Source: Clavelina lepadiformis
Lineage: Eukaryota; Chordata; Ascidiacea; Aplousobranchia; Clavelinidae
Assembly: GCF_947623445.1 (NCBI RefSeq)
Contig: NC_135244.1
Coordinates: forward strand, 6,882,001 to 6,946,000
Length of the DNA stretch: 64,000 bases
Direction of reading: 5' to 3'
Shown here piece after piece: positions 1-16,818 of this stretch (the stretch's first letter is position 1; every line of letters starts with the position of its first letter). A model generated the notes under the pieces. That model saw only the letters and a program-made list of their open reading frames with translations, was not told the origin of the DNA and searched no databases. The translations under genes were made by a program, and so were the position numbers.

Positions 1-152
1 CTCTAAATCAGTTTAAAATTTGATGTTTTATTTCTTTAATCAATGGACAAGCCTTCAACATCTTGTATTTTCCAATCGAGATATAAAATTGTACTAGGCT
101 ATTTGGCGGACAGGCAGGAAAGTTGACGCGGACCGGCGGTTGAGAACCACTG
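1..152. mobile_element. Right-terminal part of a hAT-like element (left end outside window)
   Basis: The segment ends in GGTTGAGAACCACTG at about 138-152. This is the reverse complement of the CAGTGGTTCTCAACC terminus typical of hAT elements. The next 8 bases (CTTTAGAG) would be the target duplication, but the partner copy is not in view. No transposase frame is visible. The left boundary is unknown, so the start given is the window edge. Confidence 0.4.
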
Positions 153-988
153 CTTTAGAGTGTAGAGTGTAGAGTGTAGAGTAGTAGACCCTTTCCGAGT
201 TACCACCGCCATTTTTTTGAGTAGCAAGATTTTTTCGATCGCCTGTACTTAACAATGGAAATTGTCGACTCACTTTGATTTTTTTTAAAATTACAAACGT
301 TCTGGGCCTTGGATTGTAATGATTTCACTCAGGCGAGTAGCATATGAATTCTTTTATGCGATAAAAAAAATTTTGAAAATATGTTGCCTAGTTCTTATTT
401 TACAGTGCTTTGAACCCTACGCACTGGGATCAACGATATAAAGAATGACATCTAGATATGTGACATCTAGATAATGACATCTGATATGACATCTAGATAT
501 GTGATCAGCGAAGTAGGCTACGTTAAATGCATAATTTTACGTCGTCATTTTACACAGGCTAATTTTGTTTAGCATGTCAATCAAAGCTTAAAACAATCAA
601 CTAGAAGTAAATACAAACCGAATTGTTTCGTTCAAACGTGCCGCAGATAGGCTTACCACGGAAAACTCTTAAGCATTTTACGTCGCATGCTATGCTGACC
701 ACGTAACGTGACTTTGTATCGAACTAGTCCAGTGCGTAGGAATCAAACCACTGAAAAAATAAGAACTAAGTAACATATTTTGAAAAATTATTTTCGCGTT
801 AAGGAATTCATATGCAACTCACCCGAACGGAATCTTTACAATCCAATGTCCAGAACGCTTGTAATTTAAAAAAGAATCAAAGTGGTTCAACATTTTCCAT
901 TGTTAAGTATTGGCGATCAAAAAAATCTTGCAACTCAAACAGTAGCTCGGAAAGGGTCTAGAGTCTAGACTCTAGACTCTAGAGTAGG
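153..988. mobile_element. Foldback DNA element with ~270-bp imperfect inverted arms
   Basis: The left arm (about 160-441) reappears inverted as the right arm (about 714-985). Matching landmarks in order are ACCCTTTCCGAG, GCAAGATTTTTT, TACTTAACAATGGAAA, TTACAA-CGTTCTGG, CATATGAATTC, TAGTTCTTATTTT and CCTACGCACTGG. Both outer ends dissolve into short tandem repeats: TAGAGTG units at 153-186 and TCTAGAC units at 958-985. The central loop contains a separate tandem array. No coding frame is present, so it is non-autonomous. Long inverted arms with simple tandem repeats at the tips and in the loop are typical of foldback elements. Family is undetermined. Confidence 0.7.
446..502. repeat. Tandem repeat in the foldback loop
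   Basis: About four imperfect head-to-tail copies of TGACATCTAGATATG, 12-15 bases each. They lie in the unpaired centre between the two inverted arms. Confidence 0.8.
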
Positions 989-1140
989 GTTTTTTCAGCT
1001 TTTTCTTTCTTGTGGACCATAACTTACAAAGCACTTATGTAGGCCTAGTTCAGTCAATCTGTATCAAAAACATTGCATTTAAAATTGTTTTTCTTTTGGT
1101 TTCTTTATCCAGGGAAATATGTTTATTAGATATGCTTTTG

Positions 1141-1168
1141 TATATATGATATATAATATATATATATA
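1141..1168. repeat. TA dinucleotide microsatellite
   Basis: Interrupted (TA)n run. Low-complexity sequence with no other feature. Confidence 0.8.
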
Positions 1169-1282
1169 CTTTATAGGTGTCATTGCCAAAAAATTCCAAG
1201 GATTGCCAATCTGAAATTTTTTCCAGACAATCGGGTGTATGTGGATAAAGATTATAATGCTTTACCTGTGTATGGTTTAGAA

Positions 1283-1742
1283 CAGGGGTGACGAACCTAT
1301 TCGATGACGCGGGCCACTTTGTCAGTTACGGCTGAGCAAGCGGGCCGCACAATTTTTTTAACATTTTGCATAATAATTAGCATTCAAGCACAACCGCTTC
1401 ATTTGGCAGATTTTTAGCTGCTCCCGCGGCCGCAAAAAATACATCGATTGAGTGCGGCAAACTATTGAAGACATACTGCTGCGACTCAATTGTGCTATCA
1501 GCTTTTGATATCGCATTGCGCAAAGATTAGAAACAGGTGAAAGAAAGTTCAAGACTGCCGGTCTCACCGGACGCTTCGTTCAAGACTGCTGGTCTCCCGG
1601 ACGCAAAATTTAACCCTAAATTCCGGACATATCCGGAATTTTCCGGACGGTATGGCAACCCTAAATTCCTATAAGTCCTATATGCCTTGCATGTATGGGC
1701 GTTTGTCAAATCGTTTGGTGGGCCGCAGGTTCGTCACCTCTG
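1283..1742. mobile_element. hAT-like MITE with perfect 8-bp target duplication
   Basis: The termini CAGGGGTGACGAACCT and AGGTTCGTCACCTCTG are inverted repeats with one or two mismatches. They are flanked by identical 8-bp copies of GTTTAGAA at 1275-1282 and 1743-1750. Terminal CAGGGG and an 8-bp duplication are diagnostic of the hAT superfamily. No transposase is present. The interior around 1555-1670 has CCGGA-rich repeats and a GTATGGCAACCCTA stretch like the end of another hAT family, so a second element may be nested here. Confidence 0.88.
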
Positions 1743-1750
1743 GTTTAGAA

Positions 1751-2550
1751 CTTTAGACAGAGTTCCAGACTTCCAGACAGTACAAGGGTTTTCCAGGCGG
1801 TGCACACACTACTTGCACTATAGGCAGTGACGCCTATGATATGTTTGTAAGATATAGCAAAAGAAAAAACGATGCAGGTCACTGCTGGTTTGCGGTATGG
1901 TGGTTGGAAATTGCTAGGCAAGAGAGTAGATTCACATTTGAAACGCACCCAGTGGCCTAAAGGCCGACAGCTTTATAAAGTTATTTTTCCAAAATCAATT
2001 TTTGCATTTTTTTTGATACAGTGGTATGACAGCATGCAGGTATGAAAATAGGCTAGATTAAAAATTTTTGTGATTTATAACCAGGGTTGTTTGTAAACGA
2101 GACATTTTTCTCTAACTCGAGTTAATTGAAACTGTGACTCGACGAGTCAAGTCAGTTCAATGCCTTGAAATTTGAAAATTTTTCTGAGGTCACAGAATGT
2201 GTTGCATTAAATTGATAATTATAGTGCCACAGCTTTATACAAATTAGCTTGGTTGATACAAGTTAGCTCGGTTTTGTTAACTAAAGTTTTGTTTTTTGCC
2301 GTTATTATATATAGGCTGGAGTTAAGTCATTTAGGACCTTTGTCTTGAGTCATGAAAAACTGTGACTCTAGTCAAATCAGTGATCCAAGTCATTATAACA
2401 TTGCTTACAACTCATGTGCAAAATGAATACGAAAAAGAAAATAATATTTCAGCTTTCAAGTTAACTTGTTTATTAATTTATAGGTTAAATTGTGATTAGT
2501 TATTGTAATATATATTTTTATAAAGTGCTGAGCAGTGAATATAAATTGAA
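1751..2550. other. No gene seen; 5' flank of IWS1
   Basis: AT-rich non-coding sequence with no long open frame that resembles a protein. The final bases hold GCTGAGCAG (ending at 2535), a plausible 3' splice acceptor only 15 bases before the IWS1 start codon. Confidence 0.5.
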
Positions 2551-5500
2551 ATGGATGAAACTTCCAGTGATGTGGATAACTCTTTAAATAGCACCCATGA
2601 GAATGCAGAATCTTCCTTCAATACTAGTGGGGAAATTGAAGAAGTTGTTGAACAGGACGCTGATTATGATTATCAAGATAAAAATGTAGACAGTGATGTA
2701 GAATATGCTGGCATCGATGAAGCAGTTGCTGAAGTGTCTGAGACTAATATTGAAGAGGAGCGGGAAGGGGACTATGTTACAGAAGACAGTCACAATGCAG
2801 TGCAACTGGTAGACAGTGAAAATGTTGAGGAAGTTGTGTTTGACACAAATGAAGAAGTCTTAGAACCGGAAGCTATGGAAGAGGGAAATCCTGATGAAGA
2901 TTTTGAAGAAGAACAAAATTATGACAATAGCATTGAAAAGGAAAACACATCTGCATATTATGCACAGGAGGAAGAAACTGAAGAATTCCATGAAGGTGCT
3001 GAACCAGTTACCGATTCGGCAATTGATACTAGTTTTGAAGAAGTAAAGTATGAAGAATCCGATAATGTTTTACAAGAAGAAGATATACTGCATGACAGTG
3101 GGGACGTTGGAGGTAAGCCGATCAGCGAGTTAGGTGCAGTATTTCTCAAACTATGTTGTGTTAGGATATGTATGTGGTTACCATGATAGTACTGATGGGT
3201 CGCAAGAAATTTTGTTCCTAATGAATAAAATTTAGCTACAAGCTAAAAACTTTGCAAACGATTTTGGGTTGTGAGAAAATTTGTTTGAGAAGAACTAAAC
3301 CAGTCAATGATATAAGACCTACTGCTATCATTTTCTGGGTATTTTTATGTTTCATATGGCTTAAGTGTTTCTATTAACCTTCATGGTTATATGTCTGTCA
3401 CGTTGTTGTAACATTGTTAACAATACTGCATAACAATGTTGTTGTACCTTTAGAAGAAATCGTGGATCAGGATATTATTGAGGAAGTTTATGGTTCTGCT
3501 GAAGAGGAAGCATATGAAGAAGATATTGTCTCTGAGGAAATGGTTCAAGAAGATAATGAGGAAGACCTTCAGCAAGAGGTTGTGGAAGATTCATCAGAAA
3601 TGTAAGATAATAAGGTTAAAACCAGTTCAGCTAAAATATTTAATTGATATACAACTGTATGTACATACATTATGCAAACATTGAACATTTGCATACAAAC
3701 AATATATGCTGGATTTTCTAAGCATCTAATGATGTGCTGAATAAAATGATGTTGTTGTAGTGTAAATGAAATGCAACATATTGACAAAAATGACTGTGTT
3801 GTTAACTTGTTACATTTTGAAAGCTTGGCTTATACCAAAAAGTTTTGTGCTGACAGTCAGTAACAGATGATTATTATTATCAATTAATCAAACTAAAATT
3901 TTTGTTTTTTTTGTCTTTTGAATAAAAGTCTGAGGACAATTCTACTTTGGTACATAACAGGCTATATGTTACAAGTTTTTTTCCTCAGATTTTTAAAATG
4001 AACTTAAAACCATGTGCTTAGCTACTTTACGTGTCTGTTTGCAAATCTGGTCAGCTATTATGAATGCCTTGTGCTTGTAGTATCAAATTGTTTTTTAAAA
4101 TTTGAAGCACAAAATTTTGTAATATTTTATTGTACATTGTTTACTTAGAATTCAGCAAAATGTGTTGGATATTTCTGAAAATTTGGATCAGGATGAAGAT
4201 GAAGATGTGGCTTATGGTGGTGATGATAATGATAATGATTATGAGGATGTGGTGGAAGTGGAAGAGGTAAAGCAAAATGAAGATATGGAGGATGAAAATG
4301 TTGCTCAGCATGAATCAGAAAGTGAAAACGAGCAGGATGATGATGGTGATCGTGAGGAAGAAGAATTCAAACTCGGACATGTATCAGATGATGATGTCAG
4401 AGGTACAAGGCATTCTTTATGTCAGTTAGGCTTATATCTATTTTTAATAGATGTTTGACTGATAGTATTTCTTTCTTTTAAACCAGGGATGTCCAACCTG
4501 CGGCCCGCCTGAGATTTTTGTGCGGCCCGCTAGTCATTTTCACTCCAAAAATATGTACTTTATGTACCCATTTTTCTTGAAATTTAATAGGTTCTGCAGC
4601 CCATTGAATTATTTCAAGTGACAATGCGGCCCACTTTAATAAAAGGTTGGACATCCCTGTTTTAAACCATAACACAGTGACTATATTATAGAAACATGTA
4701 TTTATTTATTTGGGCTGCTTCGTGCCTATGTTCATCTTACTTTTTATTTCTGATCCTAATGGATATTCTCTCCTTAAGAATCTGAGAATGAAGCTGAAAA
4801 TGATGATCCAGAACCCAGCAGAAAATCTGAGTCAGGTTAGTATGTGCAATGTGTATTACGCAAGTGCTTCTTTAAATAGGTTTGGCGAGCTTATTTACAG
4901 TAAATCATGATAACTGAATCTGATCGAATTATTTTATAATCATCTCCAGGTGCACTTGCGTTTCAGATAATGTCAAAGATGAAAGCAAAAATCAGGATGC
5001 GATTGCAAAGATGTTCGACTCAGACAGTGACGAGGAAGAAGGAGCAGCAGGAGGAGAAAAAGGTTGCAAAACAACCAATAAAATGAAACAAGATAATTTT
5101 TTTTACCATATTAGTAATCTGCTTAGCCAATGCTCCAAACTTTCTGGCAACCTTCAAATTATATTTAAGTGGCTATAGCTGTGCGATTTGCGGTTTAATT
5201 TTCTATTTATTACTGAGCGTATTAGGTCAAATTTACTACTGTATTGCATTGATAGTTCGAAATTCAGACCATATGTTTAAACTTTTGGTATGGTCTAAGT
5301 TATTAAATAAAACTATGATGTTTAAAACTTTACAGAAGGAGTTGGAAATCTTATTGCGGATATTTTCGGTGAGAGTGATGATGAAGATGAGGAGTTTGAA
5401 GGATTTGGGGAAGATGAAGTTGGGAAATCGAAAGCCTCTGCAAGCAAACCTTTGAGTGCTGTTATTTCTGACTCTGATGAAGATCAAGGTGACGGTAAGA

Positions 5501-7259
5501 CTGAGTTGCTTGCTGAGGTGACTTGTTCTTAAATGTGCTGTAGATCTATGACCATGTTTATGTAAAATTAACAGCTGTGGATACTGTTCATACTGCTACT
5601 TCAACCAGCCATGCGTTTGTATGTAGAGCCTGTATGTACTCACATGATGCAAAATTTAGGTATGAATGGTATGATGTGTATTCTTAATCGCGCTTGCATA
5701 TTTTGTCATTTGCAGCCTCTCCTGCAGCTGATACTGCCCCACAGGAGGAATCCTCTTCCGATGAAGGAGTTCGAGAGAGTCAAAAAGAAGGAATGATATC
5801 TGACTTTGATGTTATGATGCAAAAGAAGAAAGAGGAGCGGTAAAGACCTATTTCCACATCATCTGTTGACTCTTAAATTGTGTTTAACGATGTTTATCTA
5901 TGTTTTGTCCATTCAGTCGTGGCCGAAGGAGAAGAGATGGTGGCACTTTTATATCGGATGCTGATGACATCATCAATGCCATGTTGACGAAGATGAAAGA
6001 AGCAGCAGATGCTGATCGAGAGGCCAATCGGTTGAAGAAACCCGCCATAAACAAACTAAAAATGCTCCCAATTGTTGTTCGGCATCTTAAGAAGCAGGTT
6101 CATAATTTCTTACTATTTGGAAAAGTTATAAAGATATTGAGTAGATGATGTTCAACAATTTTAAATGGAATTCAAGAGATTCCAATTTTTTTTAGGATTT
6201 GAAAGAAGCATTCGTTGATATGGGAATAATATCAGCCATTGCTGACTGGTTAACACTGCTACCTGATAAAAGTCTTCCTCACGTCAGCATTAGGACAGAG
6301 ATGTTAGGCATTCTCCATGACCTACCTTCAGTTAGCCCGGTAAACGTCCATACATTTTTAATTCATTTAAACCTGACACCACCATGCAATGGTCTATAAA
6401 TTTTTGTAAAGCTGTTTACGATTTTGTAATTTATTTAAACTCACTGAGGCTAAATCTGAAACTTATAAATTGAACTTGTAAATGTTTTTGTTTTTTTGTT
6501 TCAAGCTGATTTCGATTTTACTAGCATGATTTATAGAAATAACATTTGTGATATTACTATAGGAAACGCTTAAAACAAGTGGGATAGGACGAGCAGTCAT
6601 GATATTATTTAAGCATCCACGAGAAACGAGAAAAATAAAAGAATCAGCTGGTCGCCTCATCAACAAATGGTCGAGACCCATATTTGGCCTAAACGAAAAC
6701 TTCAAGAGCATGTCAAGAGGAGGTAAATAGCTGAATCGGTAATGGCTGAATCGGTAATATTAACCAGTTTAGCTTTTCAGGAACTGTTACTGGCCTGACC
6801 CCTTTTCATTTGACTTTTTACATTGCTGCCGCTTTTATAATTACGTAATGGCCAGCGTAGATTGGTAACGACCCTGTTTGCTTAGAGCGAGAACAACGAG
6901 ACTTAGACCAGATGCCGCAATCAAAACGACGTCGCCTGAGCTCGGGTCGAAATGAATCCGAGCACCCTACCGATGGGACTCCTGAGCCCGGGCAGCTCCG
7001 TCCTGGTGAGCGGGGTTTCGTAATGCGAGCTCGCGTGCCTATGCCGTCCAACAAGGACTATGTGGTACGCCCAAAGTGGAATGTAGAGACCGGTGATGAT
7101 GATGACGGCAGGAATCACTTCAATAAACGTTCGAATAAGCCTCGCAAAGATGAACGCCTTGAAAAACACCTAAAAACCTTTGCCGAAAGGCGCAAAAACT
7201 CTAAAATGCAGCGAGCTGTAGGAATAAGTTTGGAAGGTAATAAAATGCCGTTGTCATGA
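2551..7259 (+). CDS. IWS1: IWS1, Spt6-interacting transcription elongation factor (11 exons)
   Basis: Nuclear elongation factor that binds Spt6 and travels with RNA polymerase II, linking elongation to mRNA processing and H3K36 methylation (family knowledge). Exons: 2551-3112, 3454-3601, 4149-4402, 4779-4835, 4967-5062, 5336-5494, 5716-5839, 5917-6097, 6196-6339, 6563-6722, 6886-7259; all junctions are in phase and give 752 residues. Residues 1-465 are Glu/Asp-rich and disordered. Exon 6 carries DEEFEGF, the LEDGF-binding type motif known in IWS1. Exons 8-10 form the TFIIS N-terminal (TND) fold, including [16 protein letters not shown] and [14 protein letters not shown]. The last exon has [30 protein letters not shown] and the C-terminal SLEGNKMPL, as in vertebrate IWS1. 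The start is the first in-frame ATG of the acidic exon (GAAATGG). Confidence 0.95.
4484..4659. mobile_element. 176-bp hAT MITE in IWS1 intron 3
   Basis: The termini CAGGGATGTCCAACC and GGTTGGACATCCCTG are perfect inverted repeats. They are flanked by identical 8-bp duplications TTTTAAAC (4476-4483 and 4660-4667). The interior has the GCGGCCCGC motif common in hAT ends. It lies wholly inside the intron between the exons at 4149-4402 and 4779-4835. The perfect duplications and repeats suggest a recent insertion. Confidence 0.95.
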
Positions 7260-7723
7260 TGAAAGTTCGTTTTCCCCATCTCGTTTTCCTTTGCCTATCG
7301 ACTGCAATCCGAAAGTGAAGCTCACGCTGTGAAATCCAGCTTTTTGCACCATACATTTCTGGTTGCATTGTCAGCTTTGGTGTATACTGCGCTCCTGCGT
7401 CTTTGACATCATCGTATATTGTTCATACCCCGACAGCTTAAGACTTGTGCCGTGTAAATGTAATTACAGTTTTGCTCCGCGTTGTAATTTCGCTCATTTT
7501 TTGGCCTTGTATGTTTTCTTATTCAAGTGCTGGTTTTACTTGCTTAACAGTTCAAGTACCTTAATGCCACTTAAAAATAGACATTTCATTCAATCTATGT
7601 ACTCCTTATGGTCGGACATCTTGTTATGTCGCAGTGTACCAAAACAGTTTTTGTCAATACGGTACTTCTCAAACTATCATCTTACAGTCACTAATTCGTC
7701 TGGATTAGACCTTGCATTTTTAA

Positions 7724-7729
7724 AATAAA
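7724..7729 (+). terminator. Candidate polyadenylation signal of IWS1
   Basis: AATAAA, the first canonical hexamer I see downstream of the IWS1 stop codon, about 465 bases after it. Implies a 3' UTR of roughly 0.5 kb; not verified. Confidence 0.5.
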
Positions 7730-7961
7730 TCTTTGATATTGAACAGACGTAGTGCCGCATTTTGGAGAAATATAGTTAGATACATTGCGTTTATACGGGT
7801 TTGCACGATGAGGTAGTGCTTCTCGATGTTACCTGTATTTTGGAAAGTATGAGGTTGAAGCAAAGGTGCAAAGAGACTTGTATCCGCAGACTCTGTACTA
7901 TTTGGTGGAAACTCTGTGTTCGTAGCAAACGAATTTAGTTCTTGAACAATGATACGTAAGC

Positions 7962-8290
7962 CAGTGATTCCCAAACTGGGTGCCGCCACAGATTCTCAGG
8001 TGTGCCGCGAATCTTTTTGGAATTTTGGAAAAGAAACGTATAAATATTTAAAACAAGGCATGCAGACAAGCACATGCGATTTAAATGCGCTTTAACTGCT
8101 CCATAGCTGATAAATAAGCACATGTGACGATGAAACCAATTATGGCAATGCCGATAGAGTAGGGTAATTGCCACGTCATTAACACGTGAAAATAATCTTT
8201 TTAAAGCAACTTTTCTTCTATTGTGAGTGTGCCGCGAGCGTTTTATAATTTTTCTAGTGTGCCACAGCTGAAAAAGTTTGGGAACCACTG
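7962..8290. mobile_element. 329-bp hAT MITE
   Basis: Begins CAGTGATTCCCAAACTGGGTG and ends AAGTTTGGGAACCACTG, an imperfect inverted pair of the widespread CAGTGGTTCCCAAACT hAT type. The flanking 8-mers ACGTAAGC (7954-7961) and ACGAAAGC (8291-8298) differ at one base, indicating an older insertion. GTGCCGC / GTGCCAC motifs recur inside both ends. No transposase is encoded. Confidence 0.88.
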
Positions 8291-8298
8291 ACGAAAGC

Positions 8299-9259
8299 TG
8301 TTTGTCACGGTTTACTGATTTTAGGCAAAACAAAGCTACGTCATAACTCATAACGAGTTCAGTGGAGCTGACCTGTAGCAACAAAACGCATTTGAGTTAA
8401 GTTATACCAAGCAAGCGCCTTTTAAAGGTTGTCAAATATTTTTCTTAAAATACCAGATATGCTGAAAATAAAGATACGAGAAAAATATTGAACTATCAAG
8501 TTATCCGCCAACCACCAGACATGTAGGCCTACTGCATGACAATGACAGTGCTGATTGATATACAACTCTTGTAAGCTCATATACTGACTGACTGATCATG
8601 ATACGAGATACCGGTACCAATAGGCAGTCCTAGGTGCTTTGAATCACCAAGCGTCAGAACGTGTCAGACTGTAAAATTTACCACTCATAAGGAAAAGTTA
8701 GTTGTTCGATAAATTCACTGACTTTTAAGCTGTTAAATTTGTTCTGTTTGTTTAATTATCATAAATGTCATTGTGATGGCTCTGCGACCCTTCCAGGCTT
8801 TCACTAGTAATATTTTGCAGATAACATTCCTACAGTTTTAAACCATTCATTGCTCCATTGGGGTTTATGTTTGGATAATGTAAGCATATCATTTATTTGC
8901 AGAAATGTGATAAATATGTAATTTCAGGGATGCATACTTGCATAGCCTATGCCTCACATGCAAATAGATATATTTACGGAATGCTTTCTTTCTTTAATTG
9001 TTGTTTGGACAACTGTTTTTTGGTAAATGGTTGGGTTATGTGAGTTGTGAATTGCTTAGCTACTAGCTTTCTGTTTGAAAAGGTGGAGTGAATTAGAATG
9101 TAACGAACGTAGCAATAATAATGTGCATTCCATGGATAAATTTTACTCTTGTGCTTTGAATTAAACTTCATTCCATTTTTTTTGTTAGATTAGGACACGG
9201 TAGTGCTAGTAGTTTGTTATAATGTGAAGTCATACTTGTTGCTTACCCTGCAATTCATA
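8299..9259. other. No gene seen; upstream region of TRIM23
   Basis: Non-coding, AT-rich. It presumably includes the TRIM23 promoter and 5' UTR, but I see no TATA box or other site I could defend. Confidence 0.5.
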
Positions 9260-13922
<4,663 letters not shown>

Positions 13923-15336
13923 CTTGGGCAGAGCTACTTGTCATTTTACCAGTGAAACGAAGCATCTTTTTGGCCATTTATTTGAGGTCTTACGTTTACA
14001 GGCCAAGATTAGATCAGTCATTGATAAGGTTAAATATGTGTAGTGTGTACATTGTACACAATCAGTGGTATACTGCTTGCCACAGCTGTCGGTACCCTGT
14101 TCTGACACTTTCAACGTTGTTTTTTTGATTTTTTTAGTAATGATGATTAAATGTTAAGAAAGATATAGACGTAAACAAAGACGAAATCTGGGTAGAAGAT
14201 ATCAAAGATTTTTCTTTATCTGGTCCTATGGGCAGAATGAGAATAGATAATTACCAGAAAACTTCTTTCTGGTAAACTGGAGCAATCGCTCTTTCGAAAT
14301 TCGCAGTACACCACTGTGTATAATTTAAGGTTCTTGATTCGAATGTTTATTAAAGACTAGTGAAATTTGCACTGTTTGCATTCAACATTGTATTTGCTTA
14401 CTGTTTAGATAATTTAATTTTCCTAACATTTTGAATTCTTTAACTAAATTGTCTCGATTGTTGTGCAGTTGATCGAAATTAAATAATATAATATAAAAGT
14501 ACTTAACAAGGTTGTGGCAAAAACTGAAAGAGCATTATAAAATTGCAACAAAAGTTCTATACCTTTTCATCAGTCATAGTTTATTTCTGAAATGGAAGTG
14601 GGAAATCTACCTTTTTGTTAAAAACATATGAGATATCTTTTGCACGTTTTCGTTTTAAGGTCGGCCATCTGCACCAGTTCTAGCTACCAAGGTGAGGACC
14701 AAAGTGAAAATGGAAATTAATTTGGATATGAAATGGAAAATAATTCCAGCAAATTTAATGGTTTGTTAATTTAAAGTGATTGATAAACAAGTTGTTACAA
14801 AAAGAATTTAAATATCTTTTGCGGAAAGTTATTTTTCGAGTCGTTATATTTCATGTGTAGTTTGATCCTTATCGATGCAAGCGACCGTTTGTGAGCGGTT
14901 AGGACCAAAGTTAAGTCCCTAATTAGTTTGAATAAGTTATAAAATGAAAAATAATGCAAGCAAATTTTCTAAAATTTTTTGTTAGAGTGATGGATGAACA
15001 AGCGAGAGGAAAAATGTTTTGTTTCATCAATGCAGAATCCAGTTTAATTAGAAATTAAGTTAGCAGCATATTGAAGATAATATGCGATCTATTTGTATGG
15101 AATTAAAGGATGAACCGGCAAGATAAGCCGTATATTTTTGATTTCAGCTGCTTTCTTGCCAACTGATGCACTTTTTGCCGTTTTTTTTACTTCCAGCTTT
15201 GCTTGAAGTAATTTTGTTACATGCCACATGTTTGTAGACGCCACGTCACAAACGAAAAAGTCAAGCTGGCTTTACCTTGGTCTTCTAGCTCAATTACGTA
15301 CTGATACTTCCCAAGAGTCATGGTCGCACTGTAGAA
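13923..15336. other. TRIM23 3' flank; diverged direct repeat, no gene seen
   Basis: No recognisable coding sequence. Blocks at about 14690-14800 and 14898-15010 are diverged direct copies. Both contain AGGACCAAAGT, GAAAATAAT or GAAAAATAAT followed by GCAA-rich sequence, then GTGAT-GAT-AACAAG. No AATAAA is obvious just downstream of the TRIM23 stop. Confidence 0.45.
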
Positions 15337-15400
15337 CAGTGCTCTTCAACCGGGGTGTACAACAGCAGCCAAAGGAGTGCACAAGGGTTCACCACTGTTT
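15337..15400. mobile_element. Unpaired hAT-like terminus
   Basis: CAGTGCTCTTCAACCGGGGTG resembles a hAT left end. No matching right end or 8-bp duplication was found within the following kilobase, so this is probably a truncated copy. Confidence 0.4.
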
Positions 15401-15786
15401 TTTATTGTATTGTTTACAGCAGGAATACGAATAATGCTTTGTAGCTGCCGGAATGCGAACAAATAGGTGTATAGGCAGTATCTTGGGAAGTATGAGAGTT
15501 GGTAAGATTAAAAGATGACACCGGATGACCTACCATAGTTAATGAGTGAAAGTTAGTAGCATTGGCTGTTTGAGCATACATAGAAAAGCAATTAAGTAGG
15601 GAATCGAGGGTGTTAATTTTCTAAGCTTAAAATGTGTTTGTGCAGATGTTCTAGGCTAGTTTGAATAAATGTTTTTATGTGGTGGGCCCAGGCCCAATTT
15701 ACTAAGTTTTAGGCCCTAAACCCGACATTGGGTATCCCATGTGCAGTGGGAAAATTTAGGGCCTTACACCCACCATCCATTTTTAA

Positions 15787-16110
15787 ATGCATACCTTCAA
15801 GTCTGGTTTCTACTACCTCAGCCTGATGGAAATTAATTATTCGATCCCAAATAAAATATTTACAACACGGCAAGATATTCCTCTCTCTGACTGTGTAATC
15901 GCCTTTCTTTTCCTAACTACGCTAACGATTTTAACTTTTAACTCTAAATTTATAGTCTTTTCTGCAAAACCTGTTCCATCTATTTCACATGCGCTGGTGG
16001 TTAATGGTCATAGTATTGAAAGAGTTAAAACAATCAAGTTCCTCCGGATTCATATCAGCGAAAACTTATCTTGGAAGGACCATATGAAGTTTGTATTACA
16101 ACCGTTTTAG
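15787..16110 (+). mobile_element. Relic of a non-LTR retrotransposon reverse transcriptase
   Basis: A 107-codon open frame contains SHALVVNGHSIERVK, TIKFLRIHISENLSW and KDHMK. This matches the block following the catalytic region in CR1/L2/Jockey-like reverse transcriptases (typical form: inG..ierV..fKFLGihid.nLsW..Hi). The catalytic YADD segment is not present in this frame. The upstream part reads as degraded sequence, and the frame stops at 16110. Flanks at about 15684-15780 and 16690-16760 carry opposed GGGCCC-rich stretches that may belong to another element. A dead 5'-truncated copy. Confidence 0.75.
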
Positions 16111-16818
16111 TGTATATTGCTTGTCTGTGGCAAGATCATTGAAAGAAACCAAGCAGCTTAAGACGAATTCGGTTGTTTATGACGTGTAGTAGTTGTAACA
16201 AAAGCCTTGTAACATAATTAAGAACTTCCGTGCAACAGTTCGCGGGTATGTACGGCCTTGGGCAGAATTTTCAATGCGTATAAATTTCTGCTATGTACTA
16301 CTACTATACGTAGTAGTTTTTAACGCTTACTAAATGAAATAGCAATTGGAGATGCTTGCGATACGTGTTCCCTTGCATGCATGTTACATGCAGTCACTAA
16401 CTCGGTTGCAATTACCCCGCCTTGTTGCGTGAGTTAGTTCATGAAAATCAAAGTTCTAAAATTACGGTTGTCAAATAAATCGTCAAAAATTTCCCACAAT
16501 GTTGTACAATATTTCATATCATGTTTTGTCTCAAAAAAGTTCTGGTTCATGGTTGAGCAATACATATCACATACATAGGAAACATCCTGCTAGATGACAA
16601 ATTGTGATCAAAATTGATTTTTTTTGTTAATTCCGATATTTCAGGGTAAATTTGGTGGTCTGGGCAACAGTATTGAATAAAATTGAAGACTCCGCCATAT
16701 TTTAGGGCTAGGGTCTGGGCCATGTAGAGCGCAATATAGGCCCAGCCCTGAAGGTAAATTTGGGCCCCTGCAAAGTTATGAAATCCTGTAATTTCTAAAT
16801 AATGATCTATAAACGGTA

